Source: Pararhizobium sp. A13 (GTDB lineage Bacteria > Pseudomonadota > Alphaproteobacteria > Rhizobiales > Rhizobiaceae). Taken from it: a DNA stretch of 64,000 nt. Below the pieces are notes generated by a model. The model ran no database searches. It had not been told where the DNA came from and saw only the letters and a list, made by a program, of their open reading frames with translations. This document shows, in pieces, positions 45,095 through 53,744 of this stretch (the stretch's first letter is position 1; each line of letters begins with the position of its first letter). Made by a program: the position numbers and the translations under genes. The DNA is taken from positions 1,561,001 to 1,625,000 of the forward strand of contig NZ_CP149510.1 of NCBI RefSeq assembly GCF_040126305.1. The letters are read 5' to 3'.

Positions 45095-46084
45095 ATGACG
45101 GAAACCATACCGGGCCTCGGCCAGTTCGATTTTGCCGGCGACGATCATGTCGTGCCGTTTCAGGTGGAGGGCCTCGATGTGCGCGGTCGTGCCGTCCAGC
45201 TCGGCCCGATGCTCGACGCCATTCTCGAACGCCACAATTATCCGCTGCCAGTCGCCCGTCTCGTTGCCGAAACGGTGGTGCTGACGGTCCTGCTCGGCAC
45301 CTCGCTGAAATTCGAGGGCAAGCTGATCGTCCAGACGAAAAGCAACGGTCCGGTCGATCTGGTCGTCGCCGATTTCTCGACGCCGGACCGGGTGCGCGCC
45401 TATGCCCGCTACGATGAAGAAGCCCTGTCGCTCGCCGAAGAGAATGGCCTCACCAAGCCGCAGCATTTGCTGGGTGAAGGCATTCTTGCCTTCACCATCG
45501 ACCAGGGCGCGCATACGCAGCGGTATCAGGGCATCGTGCCGCTCGATGGCGCCTCGCTCGAAGAGATCGCCGGCGTCTATTTCCGCCAGTCGGAGCAAAT
45601 CCCGACCAAGGTGCGCCTCGGCGTCGCCGAATTGCTCGACCGCGACGAGAACGGCAAGCCGCGGCATCGCTGGCGGGCGGGCGGCATGGTTGCGCAGTTC
45701 CTGCCGGAAGCACCTGAGCGCATGCGCCAGGCGGATCTGCACGGTGGCGACGGTGACGACGGTGAGAATGCCTTCGAGGTCGACGATCTCTGGGATGAAG
45801 CGAGCGTCATGGTCCAGACCATCGACGCCGACGAACTCACAGATCCGACGGTCGGCACCGAACGTCTGCTCTACCGGCTGTTCCATGAGCGCGGCGTCAA
45901 GGTCTATCCGCCCCAGGCGGTTTACGACAAGTGCAGCTGTTCACGCGAGAAACTCCGCGACGTGCTGGCAAGTCTCAGCCAGGAGGATCTTGATCACGCG
46001 GCGGAGGACGGAATGGTATCGGTCACCTGCGAATTCTGCTCGACCACCTATCGTTTTGAGGCAACAGAAGTGAGGCCGCAGTAA
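45095..46084 (+). CDS. hslO: Redox-regulated chaperone Hsp33
   Basis: This 329-residue protein has the Hsp33 fold and the redox zinc site at the C-terminus: CSC (KCSCSREKL) and CEFC, the CxC...CxxC pattern. Oxidation releases zinc and activates its holdase function. ATG 45095 has AAGGAG seven bases upstream. It is longer than the E. coli protein by an alphaproteobacterial middle insert. Confidence 0.94.
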   Translation: MTETIPGLGQFDFAGDDHVVPFQVEGLDVRGRAVQLGPMLDAILERHNYPLPVARLVAETVVLTVLLGTSLKFEGKLIVQTKSNGPVDLVVADFSTPDRVRAYARYDEEALSLAEENGLTKPQHLLGEGILAFTIDQGAHTQRYQGIVPLDGASLEEIAGVYFRQSEQIPTKVRLGVAELLDRDENGKPRHRWRAGGMVAQFLPEAPERMRQADLHGGDGDDGENAFEVDDLWDEASVMVQTIDADELTDPTVGTERLLYRLFHERGVKVYPPQAVYDKCSCSREKLRDVLASLSQEDLDHAAEDGMVSVTCEFCSTTYRFEATEVRPQ

Positions 46085-46097
46085 AAAAGCTGCGGCC

Positions 46098-46490
46098 CTA
46101 GTTCAAGGTCCGGGCCTGGCCGGGGGAGTCCAGCGAGAAAGCGGGAATGTCGACCGTGAAGGTATCGCCCTCCGGTGTTTCCATCGAATAATGGCCGAAC
46201 ATCACGCCTGACGGTGTATCGAGCGGGCAGCCTGACGAATATTCATAGGTATCGCCGGGATTGAGAACCGGCTGCTCGCCGATGACGCCCGGCCCATTCA
46301 CTTCGTCCACCTGGCCGTTTTCGTCGGTGATATGCCAGTAGCGCGTCATCAGCCGCACGGTCCTGCCGGAAAAGTTGGAGATCAGGATGCGGTAGCCCCA
46401 GACATAACGGCTGTCCTCCGGATCGGACTGCTCCTCCAGATAATAAGGCTCTACGGTCACCTCGATATCGCGAGTTAGCGCGCGGTACAT
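46098..46490 (-). CDS. apaG: ApaG-domain protein
   Basis: This 130-residue protein is an immunoglobulin-like Apa[21 protein letters not shown] early, [27 protein letters not shown] and GVMFGHYSM. ApaG has no certain role; it is linked to magnesium/cobalt tolerance and nucleotide metabolism. It converges on hslO with a 13-base gap. The ATG at 46490 is taken; a TTG two codons earlier also fits. Confidence 0.93.
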   Translation of the reverse strand: MYRALTRDIEVTVEPYYLEEQSDPEDSRYVWGYRILISNFSGRTVRLMTRYWHITDENGQVDEVNGPGVIGEQPVLNPGDTYEYSSGCPLDTPSGVMFGHYSMETPEGDTFTVDIPAFSLDSPGQARTLN

Positions 46491-46585
46491 ATGCAAACCC
46501 TTTTCAAGTCTTTGCGCGATATTCTACAGCAAGATGGTTTCGTCAAGAATAACGTACAGCGTAAACTGTTAGGATAGGGCACAGC

Positions 46586-47206
46586 ATGCTCGACGGTCAC
46601 TTCAGGAAGCGGCTTGATCCCTGGCTCGATCGCGCCGGCAGGGCTTTGGCGCGCCGCGGTATCAGCGCGAATACGGTCACGATCACCGGCTTTCTGCTCG
46701 GATTGGCCGCCGCCATTGCCATCGTTCTCGACGCTTTCGCCTGGGGTTTTATTCTGATCGGCGCAAGCCGGATCTGTGACGGACTGGACGGCGCCGTCGC
46801 ACGCGCGACTGACAGCACGGATTTCGGCGGCTTCCTCGATATCGTGCTCGATTTCGCCTTCTACGGCCTCATTCCTTTCGCGTTCATCCTGGCCGATCCC
46901 TATGAGAACGGCGCTGCCGGCGGGCTGCTTCTTCTCTCTTTCTATATCAATGGTGCGAGCTTTCTCGCTTTCGCCGTCATGGCCGAGAAGCGCGGCCTCG
47001 CCACGGATGCGCGGGGCGCGAAGTCGCTCTATTTCACCACGGGTTTTGCCGAGGCAACGGAAACGATTGTCGTCTTCCTCGCCTTCTGCCTGTTGCCGCA
47101 CTGGTTTTCGGAGATCGCCATCGGCTTTTCACTTGTCTGTTTCTACACGGCGCTGTCGCGCGTCATTTTGGCGCGGACAAGTTTCAGGACTGAAAAGCAG
47201 GCATAG
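46586..47206 (+). CDS. CDP-alcohol phosphatidyltransferase-family membrane protein
   Basis: This 206-residue membrane protein has the CDP-alcohol phosphotransferase signature DGAVARATDSTDFGGFLD ending in D at the expected spacing. It has about five to six helices. The family makes phospholipids by displacing CMP with an alcohol; the alcohol is not known. It is smaller than typical PssA and Pcs. Confidence 0.87.
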   Translation: MLDGHFRKRLDPWLDRAGRALARRGISANTVTITGFLLGLAAAIAIVLDAFAWGFILIGASRICDGLDGAVARATDSTDFGGFLDIVLDFAFYGLIPFAFILADPYENGAAGGLLLLSFYINGASFLAFAVMAEKRGLATDARGAKSLYFTTGFAEATETIVVFLAFCLLPHWFSEIAIGFSLVCFYTALSRVILARTSFRTEKQA

Positions 47207-47240
47207 AAAAACGCCCGCGTCCGGCCGGACACGGGCGTTC
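47205..47240 (-). terminator. Intrinsic terminator after metZ
   Basis: Arms AACGCCCG (47210-47217) and CGGGCGTT (47232-47239) extend an inner GTCCGG/CCGGAC palindrome. Read on the minus strand the stem is followed by TTTTT-like sequence, 18 bases after the metZ stop. It may also end the convergent phosphatidyltransferase transcript. Confidence 0.75.
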
Positions 47241-47257
47241 GAAACAAAAGCCGAAAA

Positions 47258-48442
47258 TCAGGCCTTCACGGATTTCAGCGCCCGGGCGAAATCGTCGATC
47301 AGGTCCGCGCTATCCTCGATACCGGCGGAGAAGCGCACGGTGCCAGGCGAAATGCCGAGCTCAGTGCGGGCTTCGTCCGACAGGTTCTTGTGCGTCGTCG
47401 TCGCCGGATGGGTGATCAGGCTCTTCGAGTCGCCGAGATTGTTGGAGATCAGCACGACATCCAGCGCGTTCTGCAGCGCGAAGGCCGCTTCCTTGCCGCC
47501 CTTCAGTTCGAAGCAGACCAGCGTCGATCCGCCCTTCATCTGCCGGGCAATGATATCGGCCTGCGGATGATCCTTGCGGCCCGGATAGATCACGCGGGCG
47601 ACCTGCGGCTGCTCGGCAAGGAAGTCGGCGACCCGCGAAGCGTTCTCGCTCTGCTGGCGCACGCGCAGCGGTAGGGTCTCGATGCCCTTCAGCAGCGTCC
47701 AGGCATTGAACGGCGACAGCGCCGGGCCGGTATGGCGGAAATAGTCGTGCAGGTGCTCGTTGATCCACTCCTTGTCGGAGAGGATGACGCCGCCGAGGCA
47801 GCGGCCCTGGCCATCGATATGCTTGGTGGCGGAATAGACGACGATATGGGCGCCGAGTTCCAGCGGCTTCTGCAGCAGCGGTGTCGCAAAGACGTTGTCG
47901 ACAACGACCTTGGCACCGACCGCATTGGCGAGCCTGGCAACGCCGGCGATATCGACGACTTCCAGCGTCGGATTGGTCGGGCTTTCGAGGAAGAAAACCT
48001 TGGTGTTCGGCTTGACCGCCTTTTCCCAGTTCTCGAGGAAACGCCCGTCGATCAGCGTGCATTCGATGCCGTATTTGGGCGCCAGTGTCTCCACCACCCA
48101 GCGGCAGGAACCGAACAGGGCGCGGGCCGCGACGATATGGTCGCCGGCCTTGAGCTGGCAGAGAATGGCGGCTGAAACCGCCGCCATGCCGGATGCCGTG
48201 GCGCGCGCATCCTCGGCGCCTTCCAGCATGCACATGCGCTGTTCGAACATGTCGTTGGTCGGGCTGCCGTAGCGGGCGTAGATGAAGCCGTCGGTCTCGC
48301 CCTTGAAGCGCGCCTCGGCGGCTTCCGAGCTGTCATAAACGAAGCCCTGGGTCAGGAAGATGGCTTCTGAGGTTTCGCCGTGGTTCGAACGGGTCGTGCC
48401 GCCATGAACGAGCTGTGTTGCCGGGCGCCAGTTTTTGCTCAT
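47258..48442 (-). CDS. metZ: O-succinylhomoserine sulfhydrylase
   Basis: This 394-residue enzyme is of the Cys/Met metabolism PLP family with the cofactor lysine in VVYSATKHIDGQGRCLGGV and the phosphate-side SGMAAVSAAI. It makes homocysteine from O-succinylhomoserine (or O-acetylhomoserine) and sulfide. The call metZ is preferred over cystathionine gamma-synthase because of the HIDGQGR segment and the SAM-II leader, which controls metA and metZ in related bacteria. Confidence 0.93.
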   Translation of the reverse strand: MSKNWRPATQLVHGGTTRSNHGETSEAIFLTQGFVYDSSEAAEARFKGETDGFIYARYGSPTNDMFEQRMCMLEGAEDARATASGMAAVSAAILCQLKAGDHIVAARALFGSCRWVVETLAPKYGIECTLIDGRFLENWEKAVKPNTKVFFLESPTNPTLEVVDIAGVARLANAVGAKVVVDNVFATPLLQKPLELGAHIVVYSATKHIDGQGRCLGGVILSDKEWINEHLHDYFRHTGPALSPFNAWTLLKGIETLPLRVRQQSENASRVADFLAEQPQVARVIYPGRKDHPQADIIARQMKGGSTLVCFELKGGKEAAFALQNALDVVLISNNLGDSKSLITHPATTTHKNLSDEARTELGISPGTVRFSAGIEDSADLIDDFARALKSVKA

Positions 48443-48462
48443 CGGATCGTCGCTTTCACAAA

Positions 48463-48505
48463 CAAAAAAACCGGCCGCAAAAGCAAGCCGGTTTCGAACC
48501 CGGCC
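48463..48505 (-). terminator. Riboswitch expression platform: terminator with competing hairpin
   Basis: On the minus strand AACCGGC (48487-48493) pairs with GCCGGTT (48469-48475) and is followed by seven or more T's: a terminator just before metZ. The same 48487-48493 stretch can instead pair with 48500-48504 in an upstream hairpin. The two folds exclude each other, as expected for transcriptional control by SAM. Confidence 0.7.
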
Positions 48506-48506
48506 T

Positions 48507-48560
48507 TTTTAGCTATTTGTTTAACGTGGCTGCAAGCCGACCGGCCAAATCACCACGGGA
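48507..48560 (-). ncRNA. SAM-II riboswitch aptamer
   Basis: Read on the minus strand the leader holds the SAM-II core blocks in order: CGTGGTGATTTG, then GGCTTGCAGCCACGTTAAA and the downstream AAATAGCTAAAAA. This pseudoknot binds S-adenosylmethionine and shuts off methionine synthesis genes in alphaproteobacteria. It lies between the promoter and metZ. Confidence 0.93.
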
Positions 48561-48568
48561 TAAGTCAG

Positions 48569-48597
48569 TATTTACTGATTAGCCGCGCTTGCGTCAA
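48569..48597 (-). promoter_or_regulatory. metZ: metZ promoter
   Basis: On the minus strand TTGACG (48592-48597) and TAAATA (48569-48574) are 17 bases apart. The expected start falls just before the SAM-II aptamer, so the riboswitch would form the first part of the transcript. Confidence 0.6.
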
Positions 48598-48674
48598 TTC
48601 CCGGGAACAAGAAGATATGTCACGGGGACAATTTGGTTTATGACGTGCCGGTTCCGGCAACAAGGAAGATAGAA

Positions 48675-49772
48675 ATGACGAGGGCCACAGGCATTCTAGC
48701 CGATCGCGCGATTGCAGCGTTGTTTGATGCGGGGCGTTTGAAAAGCGAAAGCAAGCTGGATATCGATCAGATCCAGCCGGCAAGCCTTGATCTGCGTCTG
48801 GGGTCGAAAGCCTTCCGCGTGCGCGCCAGCTTCATGCCCGGACCCAGCCACCTTGTGGCCGACAAGCTCGACCGGTTGAAGCTGCACGTCATCGATCTCT
48901 CCGAAGGGGCCGTGCTTGAGACCGGCTGCGTCTATATCGTGCCGCTGATGGAACGCCTCGACCTGCCACCCGGCATGTCGGCGTCTGCCAATCCCAAGAG
49001 CTCGACCGGCCGCCTCGATATTTTCACCCGCGTCATCACCGACCGGGCGCAGGAATTCGACAAGATCCCGGCCGGATATTCCGGCCCGCTCTATCTCGAA
49101 ATCAGCCCGCGCACGTTTCCGGTGATCGTGCGGCGCGGCTCGCGGCTGTCGCAGATCCGCTTTCGCATCGGCCATGCGCTTCTCAGCGAAGCCGAGGTCC
49201 TCGCGCTGCATGAAAGCGATGTGCTGGTCGCAAGCGAAAAGCCGAACGTCTCCGGCGGCGGCATTGCCCTTTCGATCGACCTCAAGGGGACCGGCGCCGA
49301 CGGCCTGATCGGCTATCGCGGCAAGCACCACACGGCCGTTGTCGATGTCGACAAGAAGGCCGAGCATGGCATCTTCGATTTCTGGGAGCCGCTCTATAGC
49401 CGCGGCCGCGACGAGCTGATCCTCGATCCAGATGAGTTCTACATCCTCGTCTCGCGCGAAGCGGTGCATGTGCCGCCGCTCTATGCCGCCGAAATGACAC
49501 CGTTCGATCCGCTGGTCGGCGAATTCCGGGTCCACTATGCCGGCTTCTTCGATCCCGGCTTCGGCCATGCCTTTGCCGGCGGAACGGGAAGTCGCGCCGT
49601 GCTCGAAGTCCGCAGCCACGAGGTCCCGTTCATCCTGGAGCACGGCCAGATCGTCGGCCGTCTGGTCTATGAGTACATGATGGAGCAACCGGAAGGCCTT
49701 TATGGGCTTGATCTCGGCTCCAACTACCAGGCGCAGGGCCTGAAGCTCTCCAAGCATTTCCGTGCGGAATAA
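48675..49772 (+). CDS. 2'-deoxycytidine 5'-triphosphate deaminase (duplicated-domain type)
   Basis: This 365-residue protein has two dUTPase-like domains (DCD N and C halves): IQPASLDLRLGSKAFRVRA and SASANPKSSTGRLDIFTRVI in the first, FIVH-type segments such as ILEHGQIVGRLVYEYM in the second. It is about twice the size of E. coli Dcd (about 190) and represents the long rhizobial form. It deaminates dCTP for thymidylate supply. ATG 48675 has AAGGAAG upstream. It is divergent from metZ. Confidence 0.88.
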   Translation: MTRATGILADRAIAALFDAGRLKSESKLDIDQIQPASLDLRLGSKAFRVRASFMPGPSHLVADKLDRLKLHVIDLSEGAVLETGCVYIVPLMERLDLPPGMSASANPKSSTGRLDIFTRVITDRAQEFDKIPAGYSGPLYLEISPRTFPVIVRRGSRLSQIRFRIGHALLSEAEVLALHESDVLVASEKPNVSGGGIALSIDLKGTGADGLIGYRGKHHTAVVDVDKKAEHGIFDFWEPLYSRGRDELILDPDEFYILVSREAVHVPPLYAAEMTPFDPLVGEFRVHYAGFFDPGFGHAFAGGTGSRAVLEVRSHEVPFILEHGQIVGRLVYEYMMEQPEGLYGLDLGSNYQAQGLKLSKHFRAE

Positions 49773-49840
49773 ATAGCCGCCTGTAAATTCGGATGCCGCC
49801 TTGACAGCGGGCGGTGCTTGGTGGAAACCTCGCAGCCGTT

Positions 49841-49914
49841 GCGGGTATGATGTAGTGGTAGCTTGTCAGCTTCCCAAGCTGATCGTGCGGGTTCGATTCC
49901 CGCTACCCGCTCCA
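49841..49914 (+). tRNA. tRNA-Gly (anticodon CCC)
   Basis: The stretch folds as a cloverleaf: acceptor GCGGGTA with TACCCGC, D-loop TGTAGTGGTAGC, anticodon stem-loop with TTCCCAA, T-loop GTTCGATTC, discriminator T and encoded CCA. It decodes GGG. A glycosyltransferase remnant lies directly after it. Confidence 0.95.
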
Positions 49915-49922
49915 CCGTCTTC

Positions 49923-50390
49923 CTATGTTTCGTTGACCGGAGCATGCGGCGTCTTGTTCCAGGAGAACGGATTGGTCTGGAGTTCCACCACGGCCCTCCA
50001 GGCGGCGAGCGACATGATCAGCCAGTAGAACGGCACGAAGGCCCAGCGCCTTCCAACGGTAGGTCTTTCCCTGCCCCCCATCCGGTTGCGTCCGAGCGCA
50101 ATGAAGACGGCGTAGCTGCCGAAGATGTTGACGATATCGCAGACGGTTTCGCTGATTTTTCCGGAGGCGAGAAGTTCCTACTCGACAGTCGTGCCGTGCT
50201 CATTGGCGAGCAGCATCGCTTGCGCAATCAAGGGTTTGCCGATGCCCATCTGCAGCAGCAGGCAGCCTTCGCCTGTCAGGCGCTTCATTTGCGGTAGCCA
50301 TTCCGGAATTGTCCGGATATTCTCCGAGACGCAAAACCCCGTTGCCGCACGCGCGGCGATATCCCCTTTATCGACCCTGGGAATAATCAT
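49923..50390 (-). pseudogene. Remnant of a family 2 glycosyltransferase
   Basis: One minus-strand frame from ATG 50390 runs to the stop at 49923, interrupted by an in-frame TAG at 50178-50180. After the TAG the residues (RWAFVPFYWLIMSLAAWRAV, then VELQTNPFSWNKTPH) match the C-terminal membrane end of rhizobial GT2 glycosyltransferases. The part before TAG (TIPEWLPQ) is compatible but not clearly assigned. The catalytic domain is absent. The fragment lies between a tRNA gene and an intact binding-protein gene. Confidence 0.65.
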
Positions 50391-50391
50391 A

Positions 50392-51261
50392 ATGACACGC
50401 GCGGTCCGTGCATCCCTAAAATTCTCCGGGATTTTCGCGCTTTGCGTGCTGCTGGTTGCACCTTTTTCGACCCTTTCACGGGCCGCCGGCGTCCACGACC
50501 TGCCTTTGTTGTTTGACGCGCGCGAACGGATCGCGAAACCGGATTTGAGCGGTCTGGCGCGACTGCGCTTTCTGACGACGGTGGATTTTCCACCGTTCAA
50601 TTTCATCGATCAGTCGGGCAAGCTTTCTGGCTTCCATGTCGATCTGGTGCGGGAAATCTGCCGCGAACTGGAGATCGAGGCCAAATGCCAGATCCAGGCC
50701 GTGACTTTCGCGGAATTGCAGCCGGCGCTCGAAGACGGACAGGGAGAGGCAATTGTCGCGGGGATCGGCGTCAGTCCCGAGCTTCGCCAGCGCTTCGCCT
50801 TTTCCCGTGCGTTCATGAAGCTGCCGGCCCGGTTCGCTGCCAATGGGCAGGTCACGGGCGGCGATCTTTCGGTCGGCGCGCTTGGCAGCAAACCGGTCGG
50901 TGCGGTGTCCGGAACCACGCACGAAGCGATGTTGAAGGCATTTTTTCCGAAGCTCGAAACGAAATCATTTCCCACCCGCGACGCAATGCTCGCGGCGCTG
51001 AAGGAGGGGACCGTTGCTGCGGTCTTCTCCGATGGCATGCAGCTGTCCTTTTGGACCGCGGGCAGCGACGCTGGCAATTGCTGTACACTGCTGGACGGCG
51101 CCTATTTCTCGCAGCGTTTTCTGGGGGAGGGCCTCGCGATCATGAACCGCAAGGGTGATCCGGCACTCACGCAGGCGATTGATCACGCTTTGCTCGAACT
51201 CTCCCGCAAGGGCCGTCTCAACGAAATCTATTTGCGGTATTTCCCCGCTGGCATCTATTGA
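50392..51261 (+). CDS. Periplasmic substrate-binding protein (family 3, amino-acid type)
   Basis: This 289-residue protein has a signal peptide (ending SRAAG) and a type 3 extracellular solute-binding domain: RFLTTVDFPPFNFIDQSGKLSGFHVDLVREI at the start and KKGRLN-like end (SRKGRLNEIYLRYF). Two Cys in GNCCTLL are near the C-terminus. No permease or ATPase is adjacent, so it is an orphan. The ligand is probably an amino acid or opine-like compound. The ribosome binding site is weak. Confidence 0.83.
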   Translation: MTRAVRASLKFSGIFALCVLLVAPFSTLSRAAGVHDLPLLFDARERIAKPDLSGLARLRFLTTVDFPPFNFIDQSGKLSGFHVDLVREICRELEIEAKCQIQAVTFAELQPALEDGQGEAIVAGIGVSPELRQRFAFSRAFMKLPARFAANGQVTGGDLSVGALGSKPVGAVSGTTHEAMLKAFFPKLETKSFPTRDAMLAALKEGTVAAVFSDGMQLSFWTAGSDAGNCCTLLDGAYFSQRFLGEGLAIMNRKGDPALTQAIDHALLELSRKGRLNEIYLRYFPAGIY

Positions 51262-51365
51262 TCGCTACCTCTTTATGCCTTTCGAAATGCGAGGAGCAGC
51301 GACCGATAAAGCTGCGCCGGCAAGCACTATTGTACCGTGCGAGACCGACGCTGGCATCCTCTCTG

Positions 51366-51776
51366 TCATTTGCGGAAGCGGGCAATGGCGCTGCGCTCGA
51401 TCGCGGCACAGGTGAGCTTGTCTAGATCCAGCCGGTCGCGCAGAAGCTGCAGCAGCCGGATTTCCTCATTCCGGATGGAATGGTCGGCGGCGGCAAGTTC
51501 CACGGCGACGGCGTAAGCCGTATCGTAGAGGCGGGGAGGGAGCGCCTCACGCACCACCTCAAGCGCGATATCCAATCCTTCCGGCCCGTCGAGGAGAGCC
51601 CCGCATTCCCGTGCTACATGGACCAGCCGGTCATCGTCGAAGCCGTCGAAGACCGGCAGGAAGCGGGCAAGCCGGCCGATGCCTTCCAGTTCGCGATCGG
51701 TCATGGCCTTGTCGACCGCCGACATCATCACCATGACATAGATAAGGGCTTCGTGATGGCTGAGGTTCTCGGGCAT
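51366..51776 (-). CDS. TerB-family protein
   Basis: This 136-residue helical protein is of the TerB (tellurite resistance) family: LSHHEALIYVMVMMSAVDKAMTDRELEGI with the conserved acidic residues, repeated as AVELAAADHSIRNEEIRLL. TerB proteins bind metal ions near membranes; no other ter gene is adjacent. It lies before the broken thermonuclease gene on the same strand. Confidence 0.82.
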   Translation of the reverse strand: MPENLSHHEALIYVMVMMSAVDKAMTDRELEGIGRLARFLPVFDGFDDDRLVHVARECGALLDGPEGLDIALEVVREALPPRLYDTAYAVAVELAAADHSIRNEEIRLLQLLRDRLDLDKLTCAAIERSAIARFRK

Positions 51777-51830
51777 GATCTATCCGTGCTGCTGGGGACT
51801 GGGCAAAGAGGTATGGACCGGCACTTCTGC

Positions 51831-52665
51831 TTACAAGTCCGGCTCGCGCGTATCTGCGTCGGTTTGTGGCTCCTCGGGCACCGCCGTTTCATCAAGCGGT
51901 ACAGGCGTTGCGCTGAAATCGCGGGGATCGCCTCCGAAAAAGCCGAGACGGGATTTTTTCGCCGCTTCCACCTTGTTCTCGAGCGGCGATCCAGCCGCTG
52001 CTTCCGCCCAGCCGTTTTCGGCGAGCCAGGCGGCGGGATCGGTGTTGTTGACGGTGCAGGTGGTGGTCAGCGTTCCTTGCCAGCCGTCCTTCGGGATCGC
52101 ACAGGAGCGCGCGCGCTCTGAGGAAATTGCGGAATGCGGTGCGTGCAACGATACCGCAGGGCCAGCTCTTGCCGGTGGCGTCGCATGTCCGCGCGGCTGT
52201 TTGCGAGACGAGCCCGTCAAGCTGCAACAGGCGGTCGCCGTCGAACTGGATAAGACCCGCCGACAGGGCGACCGGATGGCGAAGTACGGATGGAACCGGC
52301 TCCGGCTTTGCCACGGGATCTGAGAGCGGCTGCCGGGCCTCGATCCGCTCGAGCGGCTTTGCCGCCACCTCCTCCGGCAAGCTGAATTGTTCCGGCGCGA
52401 TGTCACGTACGGATTTGCCTTCGGGGTCGGCCGTGCTGTTTTCAGCCGGATCGATCGGCACTGTCTCACCGTCCGTCTCCGTTTCACCCATTTCCATGCC
52501 GCCACCCAAATCGGGCACCTCACTTAGATCAGGCGTCTCGAGCGTGAATTCCGGTGCGGTTGCGCTTTGCCGTCCCTGTATGACCGATGCCCCGCTTTCC
52601 AGAAGCACGACCGTCAGGAAAATGCCAAGCAATCCGCCGCCGGCGGTGGTGAGGTGCCGCTTCAT
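51831..52665 (-). pseudogene. Thermonuclease-like (SNase) membrane-anchored protein, frameshifted
   Basis: From ATG 52665 the product has a membrane anchor, an acidic linker and an SNase-like domain (LSAGLIQFDGDRLLQLDGL ... GIVARTAFRNFLRA). At a run of five GC units (52107-52116) the frame ends its similarity. The alternative frame then gives RSCAIPKDGWQGTLTTTC and PAAWLAENGWAEA down to the stop at 51831. Gain of one GC unit would restore a single frame of about 278 residues. The C-terminal half is in the family pattern, so this is a frameshift (real or technical) rather than two genes. Confidence 0.8.
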
Positions 52666-52678
52666 GAGGAAAACTGTC

Positions 52679-53344
52679 CTATTGGCTGGCCCAGATGATA
52701 CGGGCTATCCACTCGACCTCGCTGAGCTCGAATGTGCGGTTCGGATGATCCGGGTTGAGCGAAAGCAGCTCGATGCTGCGTGCGGTCTGGCGCACCAGCA
52801 CCTTGGCCATGATTTCGCCCTCGGTCGTCTTCACCACGACGCGGTCGCCGCGGCGGATCTGCGCGCCGGGTTCGACGATCAAGACGTCGCCGTCGCGGTA
52901 GAGCGGCAGCATGCTGTCGCCCTGGATTTCCAGCGCATAGACGCCGGCCTTGGCGCCGGGTGCGGCTGGAAACTCGACCACGTCCCAGCCCTGGCCGGCC
53001 GGAAAGCCGCCATCGTCGAAAAAGCCGCCGGCTCCCGCCTGGGCGAAGCCAAGCAGGGGGACAGAGCCGGTTTGCGGCGGAAAGGCACCTTCCGGCAAGG
53101 CGCCGGATGCCGGTCCCGGGCGCAGGAATTCCATGAACTGGGTGATCGTCGAGCCGGTGGCATCGAGAACCTTGGCGATTGATTCCGTCGAAGGCCAGCG
53201 CTCGCGCCCGTCAGCGGAGTGCCGCTTGGATTTGTTGAACGACGTCGGATCGAGCCCCGCCCGCCGGGCGAGACCTGAAGGGGATAGCTGATGACGCTCG
53301 GCGAGCGCATCGATCGCGCCCCAGATCCGGTCATGTGAAAACAT
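52679..53344 (-). CDS. HTH regulator with S24 (LexA/CI-like) peptidase domain
   Basis: This 221-residue protein has an N-terminal HTH (LSPSGLARRAGLDPTSFNKSKRH) and a C-terminal S24 domain with the catalytic Ser in GDSMLPLY and Lys in VVVKTTEGE. Such proteins are autocleaving repressors or stress regulators; this form is conserved in rhizobia outside prophages. No phage genes are nearby. ATG 53344 is preferred over the open upstream frame. Confidence 0.87.
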   Translation of the reverse strand: MFSHDRIWGAIDALAERHQLSPSGLARRAGLDPTSFNKSKRHSADGRERWPSTESIAKVLDATGSTITQFMEFLRPGPASGALPEGAFPPQTGSVPLLGFAQAGAGGFFDDGGFPAGQGWDVVEFPAAPGAKAGVYALEIQGDSMLPLYRDGDVLIVEPGAQIRRGDRVVVKTTEGEIMAKVLVRQTARSIELLSLNPDHPNRTFELSEVEWIARIIWASQ

Positions 53345-53744
53345 CGTTGCGCATCCTGCGGGCGGTGAAGCGTGACGCTTTCTTCTGCTGTTGGCCTCTT
53401 GCCGTTCGGCAGGAACATTAGCGAAAACGCGTCCTCTAGTAAAGCGTATGAGGAAAATAATCCTGCAACTGCGCCGTTTCAACACAATCACCTGATTGAA
53501 ATACGGGATCACTGCCTATACTTCGTGGAAATCCATCCTGCCGGTCGCGAGGTGCTCGCCGTTTGACGACCACCCTGAGCCGAACGATGAACGCATTATG
53601 TCAGAACCCAGATAGGCGGGCGCGTTCCCACACCGGCGACCCCCATTTTTCGCCACAGACCTGAGCATAGGCTTCTCTTCCCCACCGGATCGGGCCGCGC
53701 TATCACGAAGGTGCGCACGCTCCGCCGTGCATCGGGAGCCCTTC
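53345..53744. other. Intergenic region between the S24 regulator and the EamA transporter
   Basis: About 400 bases with no supported gene. A short open frame on plus near 53372 and one on minus near 53516 have no start site or family features. Nothing else is seen beyond presumed promoters. Confidence 0.5.

Noticed and set aside
52679..53344. Prophage repressor
   Set aside because: The HTH-S24 protein has no phage genes around it and resembles the chromosomal rhizobial regulator type.
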